NCBI GenBank assembly: GCA_017623295.1
Contig: JAGAPK010000013.1
Span: forward strand, 1-50,290
DNA length: 50,290 nucleotides
From: Lachnospiraceae bacterium
GTDB lineage: Bacteria > Bacillota > Clostridia > Lachnospirales > Lachnospiraceae
Direction: 5' to 3'
The notes beneath the pieces are model-generated. The model ran no database searches. It was given only the letters and a program-made list of their open reading frames with translations, and was not told where the DNA came from. The stretch's first letter is position 1. Every line of letters begins with the position of its first letter. Position numbers and translations under genes: made by a program. Below, one piece after another: positions 43,788 to 50,290 of the stretch.

Positions 43788-45134
43788 ATGAATACAAGAG
43801 AAATTATTTTAGATATTTTATTGGAACTTGCAAAGTCGGACGAGTATAGTAATCTGCTGCTTGCAGGAGTGTTAGAAAAATATGATTATCTGGATGCGAA
43901 AGAGAAGGCTTTTATCAAAAGAGTGACAGAAGGTACGATTGAGCGAAGAATTCAGATTGATTATATTTTAGACCATGTTTCCAAAGTACCTGTGAAAAAA
44001 ATGAAACCCTTGATTCGGGAACTCCTTCGTATGAGTGTTTATCAGCTTCTGTTTATGGAAGGTACACCGGATGCAGCGGTTTGTAACGAAGCAGTGAAAC
44101 TGGCAAAAAAGAGAAAATTCCAGTCATTGCAAGGCTATGTGAATGGTGTGCTTCGAAATGTATCCCGTCAGAAAGAAAACATTGCATATCCGGATAAAAA
44201 GAAGGATGTGCTTACTTATCTGTCTGTGGTCTACTCCATGCCGCAATGGCTTGTGGAACGATTTGTGAAAACTTATGGGGAAGAAAAGACGGAAATAATT
44301 TTACAGGCTTTTCTGGAAAGAGGCGCGGTAACGATTCGTTTGGAAGAAAGCCTGTCAGAAGAAAAAAGAGCGGAGCTTATCAGAGAATGGGAAGAAAACG
44401 GTGTGGTTGTGAAGAAGCATCCATATCTTTCTTATGCAGTGCAGGTAGAAAAATCAGAGGGGATTCGCAATCTCTCCGGTTATGAAGAAGGTCTTTTTAC
44501 GGTACAGGATGTGAGTTCCATGCTGGTAGTAGAAGCGGCAGGAATCAAAGAAGGACAGACAGTCATCGATGTTTGTGCTGCACCGGGGGGAAAAACTTTG
44601 CATGCTGCTTGTAAGACCGGGGCAAAAGGAAAGGTTCTTGCATTTGATTTGACAGAGAATAAAGTTGCTAAAATAGAAGAAAACAGACAACGCATGGGAA
44701 AAGAAAATGTAACGGCAGCAGTCGGTGATGCCCGTATCTGTAATGAAGCACTTAGGCAGCTTGCAGACGTGGTAATTGCAGATGTACCATGCTCTGGCCT
44801 GGGCGTAATTGGCAAGAAACAGGACATTAAATATCATGTAACGCCTCAGTCATTAGAAGAGATTGGAAAGCTGCAGAAAGAAATTGTAAGCAATGTAATT
44901 TCTTATGTAAAACCGGGTGGTATTTTTATGTACAGTACATGTACCATAAATACGGAAGAAAATGAGAAAATGGTAGAATGGATTTGCGGAAAATTTCCGT
45001 TCGAGAAGGAAAGCATGGAAGCATTTTTGCCGGAAATGTTGAAAGAAGAGGGCACAAATGGTATGATACAACTGTTGCCCGGCGTTCACAAGACAGACGG
45101 CTTTTTCTTTGCCCGGTTACGTAGAATTGAGTAA
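43788..45134 (+). CDS. rsmB: 16S rRNA m5C967 methyltransferase
   Basis: The 448-residue enzyme has an N-terminal NusB-like RNA-binding domain (~1-130), then the SAM-binding CAAPGGKT (263-270), catalytic motif DVPCSGLG (332-339) and the active cysteine C385 in MYSTCTIN. It methylates a cytidine of 16S rRNA. The ATG at 43788 was chosen over a TTG at 43782 and follows AGAAGAAGAG. It forms a ribosome-maturation pair with rlmN, 40 bp downstream. Confidence 0.95.
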   Translation: MNTREIILDILLELAKSDEYSNLLLAGVLEKYDYLDAKEKAFIKRVTEGTIERRIQIDYILDHVSKVPVKKMKPLIRELLRMSVYQLLFMEGTPDAAVCNEAVKLAKKRKFQSLQGYVNGVLRNVSRQKENIAYPDKKKDVLTYLSVVYSMPQWLVERFVKTYGEEKTEIILQAFLERGAVTIRLEESLSEEKRAELIREWEENGVVVKKHPYLSYAVQVEKSEGIRNLSGYEEGLFTVQDVSSMLVVEAAGIKEGQTVIDVCAAPGGKTLHAACKTGAKGKVLAFDLTENKVAKIEENRQRMGKENVTAAVGDARICNEALRQLADVVIADVPCSGLGVIGKKQDIKYHVTPQSLEEIGKLQKEIVSNVISYVKPGGIFMYSTCTINTEENEKMVEWICGKFPFEKESMEAFLPEMLKEEGTNGMIQLLPGVHKTDGFFFARLRRIE

Positions 45135-45174
45135 GTAAAAGCAACACATATATAAGGATGAAAAGTAATTTATT

Positions 45175-46224
45175 ATGACACAGGAAAACAAACAGGACAT
45201 CAAATCGTTAACGCTAACACAGCTTCAAGAACAGATGCAGGAACTGGGTGAAAAAGCATTTCGTGCTAAACAGCTTTATGAATGGATGCACGTGAAACTT
45301 GCAAGAAGCTATGATGAAATGACAAATCTTCCAAAATCGCTGAAGGAGAAGTGTGGCGAAATTTTTACTTATACCGCATTGGAGCCTGTAAAAGTGCAGG
45401 AATCCCAGATAGATGGAACGAAGAAATTTTTGTTCCGGTTAGAAGATGGAAATCTGGTAGAAAGTGTCTGGATGCGATATAAACATGGTAATTCTGTTTG
45501 CATTTCCTCACAGGTTGGGTGTAAAATGGGGTGTCGTTTCTGCGCATCGACATTAGACGGCTGGGAGAGAAATTTACTGCCTTCTGAAATGTTAGACCAG
45601 ATATATGCGATTACAAGACTGACTGGTGAGAGGGTTTCTAATGTTGTTGTTATGGGAACCGGCGAACCGATGGACAATTATGATAATCTGTTGCGCTTTT
45701 TAACGCTTTTGACAGATGAGAATGGTTTGAATATCAGTCAGCGTAATATTACTGTTTCTACCTGCGGAATTGTGCCGAGAATGCGCCAGTTGGCAGATGA
45801 GAAGCTACAGATTACACTGGCACTTTCCTTACATGCAACAACCGATGAAAAACGTCGGAAATTGATGCCGATAGCCAATCAGTATTCACTGGATGAACTG
45901 ATGAAGGCATGTGCATACTATTTTGAAAAGACCGGAAGAAGAATTACTTTTGAATATAGTTTAGTAGGCGGCGTGAACGATACGAAGGAGGATGCGAGTG
46001 AATTGATTGCACTTGCGAAGCCTTTGTGTTGTCATATAAACCTGATTCCTGTAAACCCGATTAAAGAGCGGGAGTACGTGCAATCGGACAAGGCTGCTAT
46101 TCAGGCATTCAAAAATAAACTTGAAAAAAATGGAATAAATGTTACTATTAGAAGGGAAATGGGCAGGGACATAGATGGTGCCTGCGGACAGCTTAGACGT
46201 AGTCATATTAAGAAGCAGTCATAG
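45175..46224 (+). CDS. rlmN: 23S rRNA (and tRNA) adenine-C2 methyltransferase, radical SAM
   Basis: The 349-residue enzyme holds a [4Fe-4S] cluster with C116, C120 and C123 (CKMGCRFC). MGTGEPMDNYDN and the catalytic cysteine in GACGQLRR near residue 340 complete the family pattern. It adds the C2 methyl of A2503 of 23S rRNA; the closely related Cfr resistance methyltransferase acts at C8. The context between rsmB and prpC favours housekeeping RlmN. A start ATG at 45175 lacks a strong ribosome site. Confidence 0.95.
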   Translation: MTQENKQDIKSLTLTQLQEQMQELGEKAFRAKQLYEWMHVKLARSYDEMTNLPKSLKEKCGEIFTYTALEPVKVQESQIDGTKKFLFRLEDGNLVESVWMRYKHGNSVCISSQVGCKMGCRFCASTLDGWERNLLPSEMLDQIYAITRLTGERVSNVVVMGTGEPMDNYDNLLRFLTLLTDENGLNISQRNITVSTCGIVPRMRQLADEKLQITLALSLHATTDEKRRKLMPIANQYSLDELMKACAYYFEKTGRRITFEYSLVGGVNDTKEDASELIALAKPLCCHINLIPVNPIKEREYVQSDKAAIQAFKNKLEKNGINVTIRREMGRDIDGACGQLRRSHIKKQS

Positions 46225-46236
46225 GAGGAAAATAAG

Positions 46237-46983
46237 GTGTTAAGGTCCTATGCAATTACAGATATTGGACAAAGAAGACAACTGAATCAGGATTTTATAT
46301 ATCTTTCGGAAACTCCTATCGGAAATTTACCGAATGTTTTTATTGTTGCCGATGGAATGGGCGGACATAATGCAGGTGAATTGGCTTCCCGATATGCCGT
46401 AGAAACGATTGTAGATGAAATTGCGCTTTCCTTTGAAAAGAATCCGGTTATGATTCTTGGAAAAGCCATAGAGAAAGCGAATACCAACACAAGACAGAAA
46501 GCGAAAGAAGATAAACATCTTACGGGTATGGGTACAACAGTAGTCATTGCAACTTGTATCGGTAAGTATTTAGAGGTTGCAAATGTAGGTGACAGCAGAC
46601 TCTATGTTGTGAATGATAAAATAGAGCAGATTACAGTGGATCATTCTCTCGTGGAAGAAATGATTCGTATGGGTGGCATTGACAGGGCGGCTGCCAGAAA
46701 CCATCCGGACAAAAATATAATTACAAGAGCAATCGGTGCAAGAGATACGGTTGAGGCAGACTTTTTTAATCTGGAATTAAACACAGGTGATATAGTGCTT
46801 CTTTGTTCAGACGGATTGACGAATATGGTGGATGATGATACGATACAGCATGTTCTGAAACAAAAGATAAGTCTGAAAGAAAGAGCAGAGGAATTGGTTG
46901 CGATAGCCAATCAAAACGGCGGCAAAGATAATATTTCTGTAATTATTATTGAACCGTTAACGGACGAGGTGGAACATGATTAA
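46237..46983 (+). CDS. prpC: PP2C-type Ser/Thr phosphatase (Stp/PrpC)
   Basis: The 248-residue protein starts at GTG (46237) after ATAGGAGG. It has ADGMGGHNAGE (38-48), VGDSRLY (~115), CSDGLTNMV (~188) and GGKDNISVI (~227), the metal-binding aspartates of the PP2C family. It dephosphorylates proteins modified by the adjacent PASTA kinase. Its last 8 bases overlap the kinase gene, which supports coupled synthesis of the antagonistic pair. Confidence 0.96.
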   Translation: MLRSYAITDIGQRRQLNQDFIYLSETPIGNLPNVFIVADGMGGHNAGELASRYAVETIVDEIALSFEKNPVMILGKAIEKANTNTRQKAKEDKHLTGMGTTVVIATCIGKYLEVANVGDSRLYVVNDKIEQITVDHSLVEEMIRMGGIDRAAARNHPDKNIITRAIGARDTVEADFFNLELNTGDIVLLCSDGLTNMVDDDTIQHVLKQKISLKERAEELVAIANQNGGKDNISVIIIEPLTDEVEHD

Positions 46984-49117
46984 GATAGGAATGATAATCG
47001 GGGACCGATATGAAATATTGGAAAAAATCGGCACCGGCGGTATGTCAGATGTATATAAAGCAAAAGATCATAAGTTGAATCGTTTTGTTGCAGTAAAAGT
47101 TTTGAAACAGGAATTTAGTGAAAATGCAAATTTTGTTTCCAAATTCCGTATCGAAGCACAGGCGGCAGCGGGACTTATGCATCCGAATATCGTAAATGTA
47201 TATGATGTTGGAGAAGAAGGTGGTATCTACTACATTGTTATGGAGTTAGTAGAAGGTATCACATTAAAGAAATATATTGAGAAGAAAGCCAGACTTTCCG
47301 TAAAAGAAGCTATCAGTATTGCGATTCAGGTTTCTATGGGAATTGAGGCAGCACATAATAATCACATTATTCATCGTGATATTAAACCACAGAATATTAT
47401 TATATCCAAAGAAGGTAAAGTTAAAGTAACAGATTTTGGTATTGCCAAGGCGGCAACCAGTAATACCATTACTTCAAATGTAATGGGTTCTGTTCATTAT
47501 ACATCGCCGGAACAGGCAAGAGGCGGTTATAGTGATGAGAAGAGTGATATTTATTCACTTGGTGTTACTATGTTTGAGATGCTGACCGGTCGCGTTCCTT
47601 TTAATGGTGAGACTACGGTAGCCATTGCTATCAAGCATATTCAGGAAGAATTACCATCTCCGAGAGATTATGTACCGGAGATTCCATATAGTGTAGAGCA
47701 GATTGTTTTCAAATGCTGTCAGACGAGTCCGGACAGACGTTATCAGTCTATGGGAGAACTGATTGTAGATTTGAAACAGTCTTTGATGAATCCGGATGAG
47801 GATTTTGTCAAAGTAATTGATCCGGATGAAGAAGCTTCTACCCGAATGATTACAGACAAAGATATGGCACAGATTAAAAAACAGTCCGACCGAAGAGATT
47901 CTATGGATGAGGCGATGCGCTTAAACAAAAGTGCGGAATATGCCAGAGAAGAGTACTACGAGGAAGACGACGAAGACGAGGATGAAGAAGAGTATTATGA
48001 GGATGATGACGATGATGATTATGATCCAAAGATGGAGAAAATCACAACAGTTCTTGCTATCGTAGCAGCTCTTTTGATTGGTGGTATTATCATTTTCCTG
48101 GTAGGCCGTGCGTTTGGAATGTTCCAGTTTGGAGAATCTACAACTGATCCTACTACGACACAGAATGAACAGCAGGCAGAGCAGAGTGAACAGGTTGCTA
48201 TGATTGCAGTAGCAGGCAAAACACTTGATGAAGCCAAGAAAGCGCTGATAGAAATTGGACTGACACCGGAAATTCAGTATGAGGTTACAGATGCCTATGA
48301 AGAGGGCATCGTTATTAAAGCAAGTGTAGCAGAGGGAGAAATGGTTCCTCTGAATAGCAATGTTATTTTGACGGTTGCAGAAGGAAGTGACGGAGTAGTC
48401 GTTCCGACCGTAACCGGCAAATCCAAATCCGAAGCCACAGCCCTTTTGGAAAAAGCGGGCTTTGTAGTGAACGTAACAGAAAGTTATGATTCTGCTGTAC
48501 AAAATGGTTACGTTATTTCCCAGTCACCGGAAGCAGAAACAACAGCTCCGGCAGGGTCTTCTATTACCATTCGTGTGAGTCAGGGAGCAGAAGATACAAA
48601 AGTACGAGTGCCAAATGTCATTGGTCTGACAGAAGAAGATGCGATTGTAAGTTTGACAGAGAGTGGATTGTCAGCTGGAAGTATTACACAGGTTCATCAT
48701 GAAGATGCGAACCTTACCGATAAAATTTGTTATCAGAGTTATTCGGTTGGTTCTTATGTAGAAAAAGGAACTTTGATCGACTTAAAAGTAAGTGTTGGTC
48801 CGGAAGAAGTAACTTACAGTTATGCAGAAAGCATTACTGCACCAACTGAAGATGCAGATTACAAAAGTGGAATGTCAGTTACGGTAACGGTAACAACAGC
48901 AGATGGCACACAGTTATTAAGCACACAGACATCTTCTTTCCCGGTATCCGTAAACTACAAGGGAATTAAGTCGCCAACCGGAACAATCACTTATAAGTTT
49001 ACGGTAACGACAGAAGCAACAACGACAACTGACCCGGAAACCGGAGAAACAATTACGGTGGAAGGAACTTCGACTGAGAAGAATGTTGAGAGAGCAATTA
49101 CATTTACACAAGAATAG
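46976..49117 (+). CDS. prkC: Membrane Ser/Thr kinase with PASTA repeats (PrkC/Stk)
   Basis: The 713-residue protein has an N-terminal kinase domain (~12-270) with IGTGGMSDVYKA (18-29), K41, HRD (133-135) and DFG (153-155). An unusually acidic juxtamembrane stretch (~326-350, mostly Glu, Asp and Tyr) precedes the membrane helix (~357-379). Three PASTA repeats (~408-475, 476-545, 548-617) follow, which in relatives bind muropeptides or lipid II. The last ~95 residues form a Thr-rich extracellular tail. It senses cell-wall state and phosphorylates division and wall proteins. It forms an operon with prpC and rsgA. Confidence 0.95.
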   Translation: MIKIGMIIGDRYEILEKIGTGGMSDVYKAKDHKLNRFVAVKVLKQEFSENANFVSKFRIEAQAAAGLMHPNIVNVYDVGEEGGIYYIVMELVEGITLKKYIEKKARLSVKEAISIAIQVSMGIEAAHNNHIIHRDIKPQNIIISKEGKVKVTDFGIAKAATSNTITSNVMGSVHYTSPEQARGGYSDEKSDIYSLGVTMFEMLTGRVPFNGETTVAIAIKHIQEELPSPRDYVPEIPYSVEQIVFKCCQTSPDRRYQSMGELIVDLKQSLMNPDEDFVKVIDPDEEASTRMITDKDMAQIKKQSDRRDSMDEAMRLNKSAEYAREEYYEEDDEDEDEEEYYEDDDDDDYDPKMEKITTVLAIVAALLIGGIIIFLVGRAFGMFQFGESTTDPTTTQNEQQAEQSEQVAMIAVAGKTLDEAKKALIEIGLTPEIQYEVTDAYEEGIVIKASVAEGEMVPLNSNVILTVAEGSDGVVVPTVTGKSKSEATALLEKAGFVVNVTESYDSAVQNGYVISQSPEAETTAPAGSSITIRVSQGAEDTKVRVPNVIGLTEEDAIVSLTESGLSAGSITQVHHEDANLTDKICYQSYSVGSYVEKGTLIDLKVSVGPEEVTYSYAESITAPTEDADYKSGMSVTVTVTTADGTQLLSTQTSSFPVSVNYKGIKSPTGTITYKFTVTTEATTTTDPETGETITVEGTSTEKNVERAITFTQE

Positions 49118-49178
49118 GGTAAAAAGAACATCTAAGAGATGCAATTCTTTCAAATATGAGGATAGTTAAGTAGAGTAT

Positions 49179-50057
49179 ATGACAGGGAAGATTATAAAGG
49201 GAATTGCCGGTTTCTATTATGTGCATGTAGAAGGCCAGGGAATTTATGAATGTCGTGCCAAAGGCATTTTCAGAAATGTTCATATCAAACCGCTTGTAGG
49301 GGATAATGTTCGTCTGGATGTGTTGGATGAGCAGGAGAAAAAGGGCAACGTAACAGAGATACTGCCGCGAAAAAACGCGTTGATACGTCCGGCAGTTGCC
49401 AACATTGATCAGGCGCTTGTTATTTTTGCCATTGTAAAGCCAAATCCCAATTTTAACTTACTGGATCGGTTTCTGATTCAGATGGAGCGGCAGAACCTGC
49501 CAAGCATCATTTGCTTTAACAAGCAGGATATTGCTTCGGAAGAAGAAAAAATGTCACTTCGCAAAGCTTACGAAACCTGTGGCTATAAGGTGCTGTTTGT
49601 TAGTGCTCTTGAGAATGAAGGAATGGATGAACTGAGAAGTCTGTTGGCGGGAAAGACAACAACGGTAGCTGGACCAAGTGGTGTTGGGAAATCCACAATT
49701 ATAAACTGTTTGCATCCGGAAGCTAACATGGAAACTGGAAGTATCAGTCAGAAAATCGAGCGAGGTAAGCATACTACCAGACATTCTGAAATTATTGCAC
49801 TGGGTGAGAATACCTACATTATGGATACACCGGGATTTACCTCTCTTAGCATTTCAGAAGTGACAAAAGAAGAACTTGGCAATTATTATCCGGAATTTAC
49901 ACAATATGAACCATACTGTAAATTCAGCGGATGTGCCCATATCAGCGAACCGTCATGTGGCGTAAAGGATGCCGTGCGAGAAGGCAAAATCAGTCAGGTG
50001 CGCTATGAGAATTATCAGATATTGTATCAGGAACTGAAGGATATTCGGAGATATTAG
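49179..50057 (+). CDS. rsgA: Ribosome small-subunit GTPase RsgA
   Basis: The 292-residue protein is a circularly permuted GTPase that helps mature the 30S subunit. G4 (NKQD, 114-117) precedes G1 (GPSGVGKS, 165-172) and G3 (DTPGF, 216-220), as expected. The N-terminal OB domain is present, and a zinc site with C247, C252, H254 and C260 lies at the C-terminus. It follows prkC, the usual order in Firmicutes. No thiN or rpe follows here; ychF comes next. Confidence 0.95.
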   Translation: MTGKIIKGIAGFYYVHVEGQGIYECRAKGIFRNVHIKPLVGDNVRLDVLDEQEKKGNVTEILPRKNALIRPAVANIDQALVIFAIVKPNPNFNLLDRFLIQMERQNLPSIICFNKQDIASEEEKMSLRKAYETCGYKVLFVSALENEGMDELRSLLAGKTTTVAGPSGVGKSTIINCLHPEANMETGSISQKIERGKHTTRHSEIIALGENTYIMDTPGFTSLSISEVTKEELGNYYPEFTQYEPYCKFSGCAHISEPSCGVKDAVREGKISQVRYENYQILYQELKDIRRY

Positions 50058-50137
50058 AAATAAAGAAAAAGTTGTTAGAAATAGGAATGTAGAAATATAG
50101 TTAAATGAAATATTAGCTTAGGAGGAAATAGAGCATT

Positions 50138-50290
50138 ATGAAACTTGGTATCGTAGGATTACCTAATGTTGGAAAAAGTACATTATTCAATTCTTTGACA
50201 AAGGCAGGAGCGGAATCTGCAAACTATCCGTTTTGTACGATTGACCCGAATATCGGTATCGTGGCTGTACCGGATGAAAGATTAAAATTA
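50138..50290 (+). CDS. ychF: YchF-type ATPase, N-terminal part (runs off the window)
   Basis: The first 51 codons are visible and read in frame to the window end. [20 protein letters not shown] is the P-loop of the Obg/YchF family, and [19 protein letters not shown] is characteristic of YchF rather than Obg. YchF binds ATP preferentially and associates with ribosomes; it is linked to stress responses. AGGAGG lies ten bases before the ATG. Confidence 0.9.
   Translation, partial: MKLGIVGLPNVGKSTLFNSLTKAGAESANYPFCTIDPNIGIVAVPDERLKL

Noticed and set aside
45175-46224. Cfr-type antibiotic resistance methyltransferase
   Set aside because: The location between rsmB and prpC and the family sequence pattern match housekeeping RlmN.
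47921-48502. 193-codon open frame on the minus strand
   Set aside because: It is antisense to the acidic linker and PASTA part of prkC, whose biased codons keep the opposite strand open; it has no start signal.
49123-49150. Terminator after prkC (AAAGAA-CATCT with AGATG-TTCTTT)
   Set aside because: The stem has a 3-base bulge and no T tract after it, and rsgA normally belongs to the same operon.

Overview
The window is a piece of chromosome from a low-GC Gram-positive anaerobe, most likely a Lachnospiraceae (Clostridia) species. The evidence is the SCIFF precursor peptide with its radical-SAM maturase beside a fused SecDF, a MurE with the meso-diaminopimelate motif DNPR, strong AGGAGG-type ribosome binding sites, PASTA kinase and phosphatase genes after priA-def-fmt-rsmB-rlmN, and low-GC codon use. 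The species cannot be named from the sequence alone. No rRNA, tRNA, CRISPR array or intact insertion sequence was seen.

Region 1 (1-3.5 kb) is a junction. The end of a tyrosine recombinase lies next to the last ~55 codons of hemZ, so an integrative element appears to have inserted into hemZ, a gene that usually sits just upstream of hisS in clostridia. Next comes a three-gene unit: a protein joining a degenerate NRPS-type condensation domain to a cyclic-nucleotide-binding domain, a divergent RsbW-like protein and a STAS protein. It looks like a partner-switching signalling module with an unusual sensor and is the least conventional system here.

Region 2 (3.5-14 kb) holds hisS, aspS, a small unknown gene, bioY behind a clear BirA operator, a DMT exporter, an SseB-like gene, a 7TM hybrid histidine kinase overlapping a HAD phosphatase, and a convergent CorC/HlyC-type membrane protein whose 3' end overlaps the phosphatase gene. 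Region 3 (14-18.5 kb) is the SCIFF locus: TIGR04086 membrane protein, scfA, a hairpin, scfB and secDF.

Region 4 (18.5-34.7 kb) is accessory. An XRE regulator faces a secreted protein of unknown function whose leader carries four copies of an 8-bp half-site and a 19-bp perfect stem-loop. This is followed by a surface-polysaccharide locus: two related large membrane proteins (possible GT-C glycosyltransferases), a polyprenyl-phosphate glycosyltransferase, three GT-A enzymes, a WbsX-like enzyme, an acyltransferase, a Wzx-like flippase, a possible polymerase and an SH3 membrane protein, with an Rpn-type nuclease gene in the middle. The 25-32 kb core looks clearly more AT-rich than its flanks and contains second copies of two of the protein families, which suggests acquisition or duplication.

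Region 5 (34.7-50.3 kb) is housekeeping: recJ, a PfkB sugar kinase, murE, then the compact series priA-def-fmt-yugP-like-rsmB-rlmN-prpC-prkC-rsgA and the start of ychF. It links replication restart, start-methionine processing, ribosome maturation and cell-wall-linked Ser/Thr phosphorylation.
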